NCBI GenBank assembly: GCA_964583615.1
Contig: CAZOWM010000066.1
Coordinates: 1 to 14,375, forward strand
From: CAZOWM01 sp964583615
GTDB taxonomy: Bacteria > Spirochaetota > B62-G9 > DRHN01
Direction: 5' to 3'
Length of the DNA: 14,375 bases
Below, one piece after another: positions 1 to 7,733 of this stretch. Every line of letters begins with the position of its first letter. Position 1 is the first letter of the stretch. Below the pieces are notes generated by a model, which saw only the letters and a program-made list of their open reading frames with translations, did no database searches and was not told where the DNA came from. Made by a program: the position numbers and the translations under genes.

Positions 1-21
1 TTTGAATCGCAAAAAATATTC

Positions 22-50
22 TTGACAGGAAAGCGGTTTTTTCATACACT
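22..50 (+). promoter_or_regulatory. Predicted sigma-70-type promoter of the wtpABC operon
   Basis: TTGACA at 22-27 is a perfect -35 hexamer. A 17-bp spacer leads to TACACT at 45-50, which matches 4 of 6 positions of the -10 consensus. The start of transcription would be near 57, about 85 bases before the wtpA start codon. Weaker alternatives overlap the downstream palindrome: TTGTCA at 60-65 with CATAAC at 84-89, or an isolated TACAAT at 111-116. In every version the palindrome at 66-92 overlaps the promoter or lies just downstream of it. Confidence 0.6.
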
Positions 51-65
51 ACTAACCGGTTGTCA

Positions 66-92
66 AGCGTTATGCAAATTGAGCATAACGCT
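66..92. promoter_or_regulatory. ModE-like palindromic operator ahead of wtpA
   Basis: AGCGTTATGC (66-75) and GCATAACGCT (83-92) form a perfect 10-bp inverted repeat around a 7-base centre. The half-sites CGTTAT and ATAACG, 11 bases apart, resemble the ModE-bound operator of the E. coli modA promoter, which has the same hexamers about 12 bases apart. The site begins roughly 9 bases after the predicted transcription start, a position suited to repression when molybdate or tungstate is plentiful. No ModE/TunR-type regulator is encoded in this window, so the regulator is inferred. Confidence 0.65.
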
Positions 93-141
93 ATTTTTTA
101 AAGCGCGATATACAATTTTAAAACAACACCAGGGAGGACTC

Positions 142-1131
142 ATGAAACGCACAGCTTTTTTGATTCTCAGCATTCTCTTTTTTTGCTTTGCCGTGACACA
201 AATCGGGTTCTCAGAAAAAGAAGAAATCGGTTCAGTAGGGACGCTCACGATTTTTCATGCAGGTTCTCTCTCTATTCCATTTGAAGAGATTGAGAAGCGT
301 TTTGAGAAGATGTACCCTGATATCGATGTTCAGCGCGAAGCTGCAGGGAGCCAACAGTGCGCGCGGAAGATCACCGATCTCGGGAAGCCCTGTGATATCA
401 TGGCATCCGCGGATTACAAGGTGATAGACAAGCTTCTCATACCGGATTATGCAGACTGGAACATCCGTTTTGCAACGAACCAGCTCGTGCTCTGCTACAC
501 AGACACGAGCACGTACGCCGACAGTGTGAATGCGGATAACTGGTACGAGATTCTGCAGAAGCCCAGGGTGGTGTGGGGCCACTCGGATCCGAACCTCGAT
601 CCCTGCGGCTACCGTTCTCTCATGGTGATGCAGCTTGCGGAAAAACACTACAAAATCCCCGGTCTTTACAAAGCCCTTGTTGCAAACCGTCCTGAAGAGA
701 ATATCAGGCCAAAGTCGGTGGACCTCATATCTCTTCTTCAGACAGGAAACATGGATTACGCATGGGAATACCGCTCTGTTGCGGTTCAGCACGGACTGCG
801 GCACATCACACTTCCGGATGAGATCAATCTTGGAAACTACAGGTTCGACGAGCTGTACTCCACTGCAAAGGTAAAGGTTACCGGAAAGGAACCTGATACG
901 TGGATGGAGATCAGCGGACAGTCGGTTACCTACGGCATAACAATGGTGAAAACGGCACCGAATCCTGACGTTGGAGTTCTTTTTTTACAGTACCTTCTCG
1001 ATGCTGAAGGGGGACTTGAGGTGCTCAGAGAGATGGGGCAACCACCATTCCTCCCCGCACGGGTACCGGATCACAAAATGAAAGCGACGCTTCCTGATGA
1101 GCTTCAATCTCTTGTGGAAGTAAAGAATTAA
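142..1131 (+). CDS. wtpA: Tungstate/molybdate ABC transporter, periplasmic substrate-binding protein (WtpA type)
   Basis: This is the periplasmic receptor that captures tungstate or molybdate and hands it to the WtpB/WtpC importer. The start at 142 is chosen because AGGGAGG (131-137) lies 4 bases upstream and the first 24 or so residues form a signal peptide ending near GFS/EKEE. The reading frame stays open further upstream, but that part overlaps the promoter and operator. The mature protein (329 residues with signal) begins with the family pattern TLTIFHAGSLSIP and continues with AAGSQQCARKI and DIMASADY. It has the later signatures DPCGYR (Asp153) and WEYRSVAVQHG (Glu209). These correspond to the Asp and Glu side chains that complete octahedral oxyanion coordination in the archaeal WtpA/ModA group, which classical tetrahedral ModA proteins lack. 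The gene is first in an operon, 15 bases ahead of wtpB. Tungstate versus molybdate preference cannot be read from sequence. Confidence 0.9.
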   Translation: MKRTAFLILSILFFCFAVTQIGFSEKEEIGSVGTLTIFHAGSLSIPFEEIEKRFEKMYPDIDVQREAAGSQQCARKITDLGKPCDIMASADYKVIDKLLIPDYADWNIRFATNQLVLCYTDTSTYADSVNADNWYEILQKPRVVWGHSDPNLDPCGYRSLMVMQLAEKHYKIPGLYKALVANRPEENIRPKSVDLISLLQTGNMDYAWEYRSVAVQHGLRHITLPDEINLGNYRFDELYSTAKVKVTGKEPDTWMEISGQSVTYGITMVKTAPNPDVGVLFLQYLLDAEGGLEVLREMGQPPFLPARVPDHKMKATLPDELQSLVEVKN

Positions 1132-1146
1132 AGAGAGAAGAGCACG

Positions 1147-1932
1147 ATGAAAACGAGGGAGCTTTTTTTCTGGGTCATGATATTCTGTGCGGTGATCATC
1201 ATGGCGTTTATCCTTCTTCCAATGATCCAGCTGATGACTGCTCCCTCCATTCCCATGCTCAAAAAGACGATCAGAGACAGGGATGTCGTAAGATCCATAG
1301 CCCTGAGCATCTATACATCAGGGCTTGCCACGCTCATTTCTTTCGTGCTCGGTACACCGCTTGCGTATCTTCTTTCGCGTGCGCGCTTCAGGGGAAAGGG
1401 GCTCGTAGAGAGCGTCATCGACCTTCCCATCGTTATTCCCCATCCGGTGGTGGGAATAGCCATACTCAGCGTTGCTGGAAAAAATCACTGGATAGGGCGG
1501 ATCATGGCCGAGCTCGGGATCCGCATCATGGGAAGCGTGACCGGTATCGTTACTGTGCTTACCTTTGTCGGGCTTCCTTTCTACATCAATGCCGCAAAGG
1601 AAGGATTTCAGTCAGTGTCCCCCAGACTCGAGCGTGTGTCAAGGAGCCTCGGGGCGTCGATGATCGGCACGTTTTTTCGCATCACCTTTCCACTCGCCGG
1701 AAGAAGTATTCTCGTGGGAGCCATCATGTGCCTCGCACGTGCCGTAAGTGAGTTCGGCGCAGTGGTGATCATTGCCTACCATCCCATGATCGCACCGGTT
1801 ATGATCTACGAGCGCTTCGAGGCGTATGGCCTTACCTACTCTCAGCCGGTAGCCTTCTGGCTTGTGGCTCTCTGCCTCGCTCTTTTTTTTGCTCTCAGGA
1901 TGCTTATTCTGTACGGGAAAAGGCACGCATGA
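1147..1932 (+). CDS. wtpB: Tungstate/molybdate ABC transporter, inner-membrane permease (WtpB/ModB type)
   Basis: This 261-residue permease forms the membrane channel of the oxyanion importer, probably as a homodimer. It opens with a membrane helix (about residues 7-27) and has several further hydrophobic segments. The BPD_transp_1 cytoplasmic coupling loop, which docks on the ATPase, is visible around residues 160-185 (SRSLGAS, then FFRITFPLAGRSIL). The signature AVSEFGAVVI follows, a sequence typical of ModB/WtpB/CysT permeases. The start follows AGAGAGAAG at 1132-1140. Its stop overlaps the wtpC start by four bases (ATGA at 1929-1932), which implies translational coupling. Length and motifs are normal for the family. 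Confidence 0.9.
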   Translation: MKTRELFFWVMIFCAVIIMAFILLPMIQLMTAPSIPMLKKTIRDRDVVRSIALSIYTSGLATLISFVLGTPLAYLLSRARFRGKGLVESVIDLPIVIPHPVVGIAILSVAGKNHWIGRIMAELGIRIMGSVTGIVTVLTFVGLPFYINAAKEGFQSVSPRLERVSRSLGASMIGTFFRITFPLAGRSILVGAIMCLARAVSEFGAVVIIAYHPMIAPVMIYERFEAYGLTYSQPVAFWLVALCLALFFALRMLILYGKRHA

Positions 1933-2966
1933 TACGGATAGAAAACCTCAACGTCCATCTCGATGAGTTCAGGCTCACTGATATAAACCTCACTGTCCGG
2001 CAAAATGAGTTCTTCATCCTCATGGGCCCCACAGGTGCTGGAAAGACCGTGTTGCTCGAGGCAGTTGCGGGCCTCATACCGGTAAAGAGCGGGAAGATCA
2101 TAATCGGGAATACGAACGTGACAAAGCTTCCCCCTGAGCGGCGCGGCATGTCAATCGTTTACCAGGATTACGCGCTGTTTCCCCACTTCACCGTGCAGGA
2201 GAACATTACCTACGGCCTGCATTTTCACAGGATCGGAAAACAGGAGCAAAAACAGAGGCTGAAGAAGCTCGTCGATCAGCTCAACCTCACCCGTCTTCTG
2301 CACCGGAGGCCGGCCACGCTGAGCGGTGGCGAGCTTCAAAGGGTTTCGCTTGCACGAGCGCTTATAATCGAGCCGAGTGTTCTTCTTCTCGATGAACCCC
2401 TTTCCGCACTTGACCCGGGATTCAGAGAAGAAATCAGAATGCATCTTAAGCAGCTCCACAGCTCTTCGGGTGTGACATTCATCATGGTGACCCACGATTT
2501 TGCGGAGGCGCTGTCTCTTGCGGAGACCGCTGCCGTCATACACAACGGAAAAATAGCACAGTCAGGAAGTATCAGCGAGATATTCGAAAAGCCCTGTTCG
2601 GCATTCGTCGCGGACTTTGTGGGCATAAAAAATATCTTTTACGTGGAATATGAGAAGACAGCCGCCATTACCGGAGATATCGAGATAGAAACGGGAAGGG
2701 AGTGGCCGGAAAACCACGGCTATATCGCAATACGGCCCGAGGACATCGTGTTGAGCAGATCACCGTTCGCCTCGAGTATGCGAAACTCGTTTCAAGGCAA
2801 AGTGGGGTCGGTTTCTGACAAGGGATTTTTTTACGAGGTGGGCGTACGTGTGGGAAAAGTCTTTTTCACGTCTCTTGTCACGAAAAAATCTCTCTATAAG
2901 CTGCGTGTACACGAAGGCGCCGCAGTTTATCTCGCATTCAAGGCAACCGCGATTCACCGTTTTTAG
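1929..2966 (+). CDS. wtpC: Tungstate/molybdate ABC transporter, ATP-binding protein (WtpC/ModC type)
   Basis: This is the cytoplasmic ATPase that powers the WtpAB importer. The ABC elements are all present: Walker A GPTGAGKT at residues 33-40, a Q-loop in VYQDYALFPHFTV, the signature LSGGE at 131-135, Walker B VLLLDEP at 151-157, and the switch histidine H189 in MVTHDF. After the ATPase domain (about 1-230) there is a C-terminal regulatory region with IAIRPEDIVLSR and a final segment ending in LAFKATAIHRF, which is typical of TOBE-like domains that can sense the oxyanion. The length (345 residues) is normal. It is the last gene of the operon. The next gene is convergent and its stop lies about 60 bases away. 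I see no strong intrinsic terminator between them. Confidence 0.9.
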   Translation: MIRIENLNVHLDEFRLTDINLTVRQNEFFILMGPTGAGKTVLLEAVAGLIPVKSGKIIIGNTNVTKLPPERRGMSIVYQDYALFPHFTVQENITYGLHFHRIGKQEQKQRLKKLVDQLNLTRLLHRRPATLSGGELQRVSLARALIIEPSVLLLDEPLSALDPGFREEIRMHLKQLHSSSGVTFIMVTHDFAEALSLAETAAVIHNGKIAQSGSISEIFEKPCSAFVADFVGIKNIFYVEYEKTAAITGDIEIETGREWPENHGYIAIRPEDIVLSRSPFASSMRNSFQGKVGSVSDKGFFYEVGVRVGKVFFTSLVTKKSLYKLRVHEGAAVYLAFKATAIHRF

Positions 2967-3029
2967 TGTTTTTCGCAGAGGATCGAACTGAGAAACGGAG
3001 TGTTTTCCTCTCCCGGCTTCTCTACACGG

Positions 3030-3665
3030 CTACTCACAGTCAAACCTGAAATCACGCCTGCGATTTTTCCGCGATCGGACAAGCGCGATGAATGCGCCCA
3101 GGCCGGTGAGTACCACCCCTCCGAATTCGATGAGATGGTTTACCCTCCCGTGCCCATGCACATAGGTGTGAAAGACAGTAAAATCGATATGCTGCATAAG
3201 CGCTGCCCGAACCATCACCCATACGAGAACGATGAGAATCCCAAAAGGGGCGACAGTAAAATACTTCCAGTTGCCCCTCAACTTTCTCCACACGAAAATG
3301 ATGAAAAGAACAAAGACCACAAAGAGTACGACAATGAACAGAAACTGAACCGCGCGCCTGAGCTCGTACCACCCCTGAACCTTTGCCAGCCGGCTTCCGA
3401 CCTGCATGAGGAGCGTCTGAAGATCAAGCTGCTTGTTTATTCCGAAAACAAGCATGATCCCCGAGAATATGTACCAGAGTCCGGCCCTTTGGCCTGAAGC
3501 AAGCCGTCTTTCTGATGAGCGTACCAAGAGACCCGCGGTAAGGCAGAGAAGAAAAGCGCAGAAGTAGGCGATGGTAATCACCCAGCCCGAAAGAGAGGGG
3601 TCACCCATACGCGGTTTCCACTGATAGAGGATAATCGCCTTCAATGCAGATAAATAGCGCATCAT
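3030..3665 (-). CDS. Conserved integral membrane protein of unknown function (five predicted helices)
   Basis: I cannot assign a function. The 211-residue product has five hydrophobic segments at about residues 28-48, 61-78, 105-126, 136-157 and 177-196. Between helices 2 and 3 lies a polar stretch with GINKQLDLQ (75-83) and GWYELRRAVQ (98-107). From memory, this pattern recurs in uncharacterised bacterial membrane proteins. A His-rich stretch follows helix 4 (HIDFTVFHTYVHGHGRVNH, about 159-177) and may sit in a loop on one face of the membrane. The C-terminus is very basic (RSRKNRRR), which suggests a cytoplasmic end. The start is one of two adjacent ATG codons (3665 or 3662), with only a weak AAAGG upstream. 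It is transcribed alone, convergent with wtpC and divergent from the importer operon at 3885. Hydrophobic pattern and length make it a credible real gene. Confidence 0.75.
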   Translation of the reverse strand: MMRYLSALKAIILYQWKPRMGDPSLSGWVITIAYFCAFLLCLTAGLLVRSSERRLASGQRAGLWYIFSGIMLVFGINKQLDLQTLLMQVGSRLAKVQGWYELRRAVQFLFIVVLFVVFVLFIIFVWRKLRGNWKYFTVAPFGILIVLVWVMVRAALMQHIDFTVFHTYVHGHGRVNHLIEFGGVVLTGLGAFIALVRSRKNRRRDFRFDCE

Positions 3666-3819
3666 GAGTCTTCAACCTTTTTTTACAATATACAGGACAA
3701 ATATACCATAAAGACCGAAAGGATACACGGGGAAAAGATATTAAGGAAAACTCATCGTTTCGTGCATCTGAATTTCACTGATAGTACTTATAACCATCTA
3801 CTGTATTTCCCATGTTCAT

Positions 3820-3848
3820 TTGACAATTTTTCGAATTCCCATTACAAT
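3820..3848 (+). promoter_or_regulatory. Near-consensus promoter of the HAAT importer operon
   Basis: TTGACA (3820-3825), a 17-bp spacer and TACAAT (3843-3848) match 11 of 12 consensus positions. Transcription would start near 3855, about 30 bases before the ATG at 3885. The -35 lies within TTTGACAATTTTT (3819-3831). A 12-of-13 copy of this sequence, TTTGTCAATTTTT, sits at 3857-3869, just after the start site, and could be a paired regulatory site. A promoter this strong suggests high expression unless it is repressed. Confidence 0.75.
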
Positions 3849-3884
3849 GATCTCACTTTGTCAATTTTTTTGGGAGGTGTATAT

Positions 3885-5153
3885 ATGAGGAATAAAGTAT
3901 TTTTCATTGCTTTTGCCATTGTCTTTTTTTTCGCTTCGCTTTCATGGGCAAGCGGAGAAAAGCAGGGGGATGAAAAGGAAGAAGAGCTGAAGGGGGCATT
4001 CGAGGGTGAGGTCACCATCGGCGGGCTCCTTCCGCTGAGCGGGGATCTTGCCGTATACGGCCAGACCGTGCAAAAGGGGATAAGCCTCGCGGTCAAACAG
4101 CTGAATGAAGCGGGTGGCCCCTTCGGCATGGAGCTCAAGGTGGTGTTCAGGGATACGCAGACTGATCCCACTGCATTGCGAGATTCGACGGAAAAGCTCG
4201 TCAACGTGGACAAGGTGCCCGCAATTGTGGGGCCGATGATAAGGTCCGATGTTGCGACACCGGTCACATCGCCGAACCACGTGGTCATCATATCTCCGTC
4301 CAACACTCCCACATGGGTCACCACACTCGACGATGACGACTATACATTCAGGACGACCGCATCGGACGCCATACAGGGAAAGGTCCTTGGAAAACTCGCC
4401 TGGGAGAGAGGGTATAAAAAAGCCTCGATCCTCTACATCAACGACCCGTATGGCGGCGGGCTTGCGGAAAGCACGAAACAGTGGTTTGAGAAGAGCGGCG
4501 GAAAGGTGCTCGGAATGGCTGCCTATGATCCGGGAAGTGTCGCATACAAGATGCAGTTGAAGGAGCTCGCAAAGGGAGATCCCGATGTGCTCGTTCTCAT
4601 CGGATATCCGGAAAGCGGGATCGTCATCATACGGCAGGCGCTTTCCGACGGGCTTTTTGACCAGTTCCTCTTTCCGGACGGAATGCAGTCTGAACAGATC
4701 ATCGAATCCGTTGGAGGAGGGTTTCTCGAAGGTATGTACGGGACAGGTCCGGGAGCTGCTGATACTCAGTCATATAAAAACTACCTTGCGGCCTACGAAC
4801 AGGAATATGGTGAGAAACCGGCAACCGCGTATACAGAAAATGCATACGACGGTGTGGTCATCATCGCGCTTGCCATGCAGGCCGCTGGCATGGATGCGTT
4901 CAATGCAGATCCGGGTAAGGCCATTCGGGACAATCTGCGAAAGATCGCCAATCCTCCGGGAGAAAAGGTCACCGCGAGCGTTGAGGGGTTCAGGAAGGCG
5001 TTTCAGCTCATCAGCGAGGGAAAGGATATAGACTATGAAGGCGCTGCGGGATCGATCGATTTCGACGATTACGGTGATACCGTCACGCCGATTCTTGTCT
5101 GGAAAATTGAAAACAACAGCATAGTTCCCGTTGAATCGGTTGTTACCGAATAA
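3885..5153 (+). CDS. HAAT-family ABC importer, periplasmic substrate-binding protein (LivJ/LivK-like; possible amide binder)
   Basis: This is the secreted receptor of a branched-chain amino acid/amide-type importer. The start at 3885 is set by GGGAGG (3872-3877) seven bases upstream and by the signal peptide that follows (about residues 1-22, cleavage near SWA/SGE). A Glu/Lys-rich linker comes next. The folded part then opens with VTIGGLLPLSGDLAVYGQTVQKGISLA, which places it in the periplasmic-binding-protein type I (Peripla_BP_6) family. Further family markers are VFRDTQTDPTALRDSTEKLV, AIVGPMIRSDVATPV and ASILYINDPYGGGLAESTKQWF. The length is 422 residues including the signal. It is first in the operon with livG, livF, livH, livM and an amidase-family gene. 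Family members bind Leu/Ile/Val, other amino acids, urea or short amides. The amidase downstream makes an amide ligand attractive, but the pocket cannot be read with confidence. Confidence 0.88.
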   Translation: MRNKVFFIAFAIVFFFASLSWASGEKQGDEKEEELKGAFEGEVTIGGLLPLSGDLAVYGQTVQKGISLAVKQLNEAGGPFGMELKVVFRDTQTDPTALRDSTEKLVNVDKVPAIVGPMIRSDVATPVTSPNHVVIISPSNTPTWVTTLDDDDYTFRTTASDAIQGKVLGKLAWERGYKKASILYINDPYGGGLAESTKQWFEKSGGKVLGMAAYDPGSVAYKMQLKELAKGDPDVLVLIGYPESGIVIIRQALSDGLFDQFLFPDGMQSEQIIESVGGGFLEGMYGTGPGAADTQSYKNYLAAYEQEYGEKPATAYTENAYDGVVIIALAMQAAGMDAFNADPGKAIRDNLRKIANPPGEKVTASVEGFRKAFQLISEGKDIDYEGAAGSIDFDDYGDTVTPILVWKIENNSIVPVESVVTE

Positions 5154-5221
5154 AAGATATACTGTCCGGGCAGGTGTGTGTGGAACTTTCGTCTGTCCGG
5201 AATTTTTTCCGTGAAGAAAAC

Positions 5222-6010
5222 ATGCAAAACATCATACTGAGGGCCGAACACATCACAAAACATTTCGGCGGTGTTTATGCGGTCAATGACTGCTCTCTTG
5301 AGGTGAAAAGGGGAAGCATCACAGGTTTGATCGGGCCGAACGGTGCTGGGAAAACCACTCTGTTCAACGTCATTACCGGGTTTTATAAACCCGACGCAGG
5401 AAAGGTGTATTTCAAATCAGAGGACATCACCGGTTTTGATCCGCACCTCGTTTTCCAGAAAAGGCTCTGCAGAACCTTTCAGATCGCGCGGGAGTACAAG
5501 GAGATGTCTGTTCTGGAAAATCTCCTCCTTATCCCGGAACATCAGATTGGCGAGAATCTGTGGAACGCGTGGTTCAGGGGGAAAGAGTCGAAAAAGCAGC
5601 AGAACGGTTTTGTGCAGAAGGCACTGGATATTCTCGATTTTATCGAGCTTTCTGAAAAGAAGGACATCCCCGCAAAGTACCTCTCCGGAGGAGAGAAAAA
5701 GCTTCTCGAAATCGGAAGAATGATGATGGTGGAGCTCGAAATGGTTCTGCTCGACGAACCAGGTGCAGGAGTACCTCCGCTTCTTCAGAACAAGATCATG
5801 GACTACATACGAACGCTCTCCAGAGAACACGGAATTACCCTTTTCATCATTGAGCATGACATGGATATCATCATGAACATCTGCGACACGATTATTGTCA
5901 TGAGTGATGGAACGACTCTTGCACAGGGAACCCCGGAGGAGATAAGGACCGACACTGTTGTAATCGAGGCATATCTGGGAAAACAGCAAACCGCGGAAAG
6001 GGAAAAATGA
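5222..6010 (+). CDS. livG: HAAT-family ABC importer, ATP-binding protein LivG
   Basis: This is one of the two cytoplasmic ATPases of the importer. The ATG at 5222 is preferred over a GTG at 5174. It gives 262 residues, close to the usual LivG length, and begins directly with the family N-terminus ILRAEHITKHFGGVYAVND. The purine-rich stretch GAAGAAAA upstream is a weak ribosome site. Motifs from the start at 5222: Walker A GPNGAGKT (38-45), signature LSGGE (154-158), Walker B ending LLDEP (D178, E179), and the switch histidine in FIIEHDMD. After Walker B the sequence is GAGVPP. LivG proteins more often have AAGLNP or AAGMNP here, so this is a slight departure. The C-terminal tail (IRTDTVVIEAYLG) is the usual LivG ending. 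Its stop overlaps the livF start as ATGA at 6007-6010. Confidence 0.9.
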   Translation: MQNIILRAEHITKHFGGVYAVNDCSLEVKRGSITGLIGPNGAGKTTLFNVITGFYKPDAGKVYFKSEDITGFDPHLVFQKRLCRTFQIAREYKEMSVLENLLLIPEHQIGENLWNAWFRGKESKKQQNGFVQKALDILDFIELSEKKDIPAKYLSGGEKKLLEIGRMMMVELEMVLLDEPGAGVPPLLQNKIMDYIRTLSREHGITLFIIEHDMDIIMNICDTIIVMSDGTTLAQGTPEEIRTDTVVIEAYLGKQQTAEREK

Positions 6011-6711
6011 GCATACTCACCATAGACAGTGTAACGGCCGGATACGGAGCGCAGGACGTTCTTTTTGAGGTTTCTTTTCATATTGATTACGGTGAGATCG
6101 TGGCGCTCATCGGGCCGAACGGAGCGGGGAAATCGACGCTTCTCAAGGTTCTTGCGGGGATCATCAGGCCGAGATCGGGCACTATCGTATTCAAGGGCAC
6201 TTCCCTGGTCGGGAGTTCACCCCAGAGCATTACGGGAACGGGAATGAGCTGGGTTCCGCAGGAGGAAAACATATTTTCTTCAATGACGGTGCAGGAGAAT
6301 CTTGAGATGGGCGCGTACCTTCTCGGCCGGGACATAAAGGAGAGAATAGACGAGGTTTGTGCCATCTTCCCCCAGCTCAGAGACAGAATGGGACAGCTTG
6401 CGGGGAGCCTTTCTGGAGGACAGCGCCAGATGCTTGCAGTTGCACGGGGACTCATGATCCACCCTGATCTTCTCCTTCTCGATGAACCGACAGCGGGTCT
6501 TGCACCGAATCTCGTACAGATGATGCTTGAAAAGATCAAGCAGATCGCGGTAAATATGGGCAACTCGGTGTTTCTCGTGACACAGACCCTTGATGCAGTT
6601 CGTCTTTCAGACCGGGGGTATCTCATCTCAGCCGGACGTATCAAATACGAGGACAAAACAGATAGCTTTCTCGTGAACAGCGAAGTGAGGGATCTGTATT
6701 TCGGCGGGTAG
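6007..6711 (+). CDS. livF: HAAT-family ABC importer, ATP-binding protein LivF
   Basis: This is the second ATPase of the importer, expected to pair with LivG on the LivHM channel. The 234 residues match LivF length. Walker A GPNGAGKS is at 36-43. The Q-loop region contains MSWVPQEENIFSSMTVQENLEMG, which is characteristic of LivF. The signature LSGGQ is at 135-139 and Walker B LLLLDEP at 155-161, followed by the typical LivF D-loop TAGLAP. The usual switch histidine appears replaced: the segment reads FLVTQTLDA where most LivF proteins have VEQN. This QT/EQ-type variation is common in LivF and is not a defect. The gene is translationally coupled to livG through a 4-base overlap. Confidence 0.9.
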   Translation: MSILTIDSVTAGYGAQDVLFEVSFHIDYGEIVALIGPNGAGKSTLLKVLAGIIRPRSGTIVFKGTSLVGSSPQSITGTGMSWVPQEENIFSSMTVQENLEMGAYLLGRDIKERIDEVCAIFPQLRDRMGQLAGSLSGGQRQMLAVARGLMIHPDLLLLDEPTAGLAPNLVQMMLEKIKQIAVNMGNSVFLVTQTLDAVRLSDRGYLISAGRIKYEDKTDSFLVNSEVRDLYFGG

Positions 6712-6797
6712 ACAGAAGCCACGTGTGCGGGAAAAAGCGGGAAGCGTTCAGACGAGTATGCAGAAAAAAAGTGCATCAGGGAAGGGAGTTTGAATAG

Positions 6798-7730
6798 GTG
6801 GCCGATCTTCTCATAAGCGGCATAATCTACGGAAGCATCATAACACTTGGAGCTATCGGGCTGACGCTGATGTCCGATATTCTGAACTTTTTCAATTTTG
6901 CGTACGGCGATTTTTTCACCCTTGGAGCTTTCAGCGCTCTTGCGGTGCTGGGATTTTTGCCTGACATGGGGACATTTGCGGGGCTCAGCTTCGGGTGGGG
7001 GATGGTAATTGCGGCCGTCACTTCCATATGTGTCACGGTCTCCGTGATGCTCTTCTTTGACTTTATTTTTTTCAAACGATTGCGAAACATAGGGGTGACC
7101 TCTCTTTTCATGTCTCTCGCTTCACTCGGTGTTTCCTTCATTATTCGGGCAGCAGTCAATATCATATGGGGCCCCAAGGTGCGCTACTATACGCCCGCGA
7201 TTCAGATCAGCAGGGATCTTCCGCTCGGCATACGGATGAAGCCGGATGAGCTCGTGATCCTCATCTGCGCGCTTATTCTCGTGGTGGCGGTGTTTTATTT
7301 CTTGAAAAAAACAAAAACAGGAAAAGCGATGCGCGCTGTATCAGACAACAAGGTGCTCGCGCAGGCAACAGGCGTGGAAACGGACCGTGTGATTATGTGG
7401 ACCTGGATTGTTTCAGGAGTCCTCGCAGCAGTCGCAGGGGTATTTTACGGAATTCAGGTCCAGCTGAGTCCGACAATGGGATGGAACTTCTTGATTCCGC
7501 TTTTTGTCGCAGTCATCATGGGAGGTGTCGGAAGCTTCTGGGGGGCGCTCATCGGAGGGATGACGATCGGAATCTCCGAAGAGCTCATTACAGGCCTCAT
7601 TCAAAACACGTTCAATGCGGTGGATATACAGGCGAATATCTCGGTCTACAAGCCTGCGGTGGCGTTTGTCTTTGTTATTGTCATTCTCCTTATAAAACCC
7701 TACGGACTCCTGGGGAAACGCAAAGGGTAG
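6798..7730 (+). CDS. livH: HAAT-family ABC importer, inner-membrane permease LivH
   Basis: This is a channel subunit of the importer. It starts at a GTG (6798), supported by GGGAG at 6784-6788 nine bases upstream. The following residues ADLLISGIIYGSIITLGAIGLTL and NFFNFAYGDFFTLGAF are the recognised LivH N-terminus. The product is 310 residues with about eight hydrophobic segments. The cytoplasmic segment TKTGKAMRAVSDNKVLAQATGVETDRV is the conserved LivH coupling region, and GGVGSFWGALIGG is another family signature near residues 235-250. An 86-base gap separates it from livF, the longest gap inside the operon. I see no promoter or convincing terminator in that gap, only a short inverted repeat (ATGCA/TGCAT around an A-rich loop). 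Three bases separate its stop from livM. Confidence 0.9.
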   Translation: MADLLISGIIYGSIITLGAIGLTLMSDILNFFNFAYGDFFTLGAFSALAVLGFLPDMGTFAGLSFGWGMVIAAVTSICVTVSVMLFFDFIFFKRLRNIGVTSLFMSLASLGVSFIIRAAVNIIWGPKVRYYTPAIQISRDLPLGIRMKPDELVILICALILVVAVFYFLKKTKTGKAMRAVSDNKVLAQATGVETDRVIMWTWIVSGVLAAVAGVFYGIQVQLSPTMGWNFLIPLFVAVIMGGVGSFWGALIGGMTIGISEELITGLIQNTFNAVDIQANISVYKPAVAFVFVIVILLIKPYGLLGKRKG

Positions 7731-7733
7731 CTC

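Noticed and set aside
22..141. N-terminal extension of wtpA from an ATG at 22
   Set aside because: It overlaps the promoter and operator. The ATG at 142 has a strong ribosome site and starts a normal signal peptide.
2967..3029. Terminator between wtpC and the convergent membrane protein gene
   Set aside because: Only imperfect pairing near a short T-run was found. No stem good enough to call.
3000..3497. 165-codon open frame on the plus strand opposite the membrane protein gene
   Set aside because: Its product is low-complexity and charged with no family features. The minus-strand frame has clear membrane helices and conserved-looking motifs.
5190..5215. Hairpin CGGAA-TTTT-TTCCG between the binding protein gene and livG
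   Set aside because: The stem is only 5 bp with no following T-run. It lies inside an operon and looks incidental.
6760..6785. Short inverted repeat ATGCA/TGCAT in the livF-livH gap as a terminator
   Set aside because: A 5-bp stem with a 9-base A-rich loop is too weak, and livH has no promoter of its own nearby.
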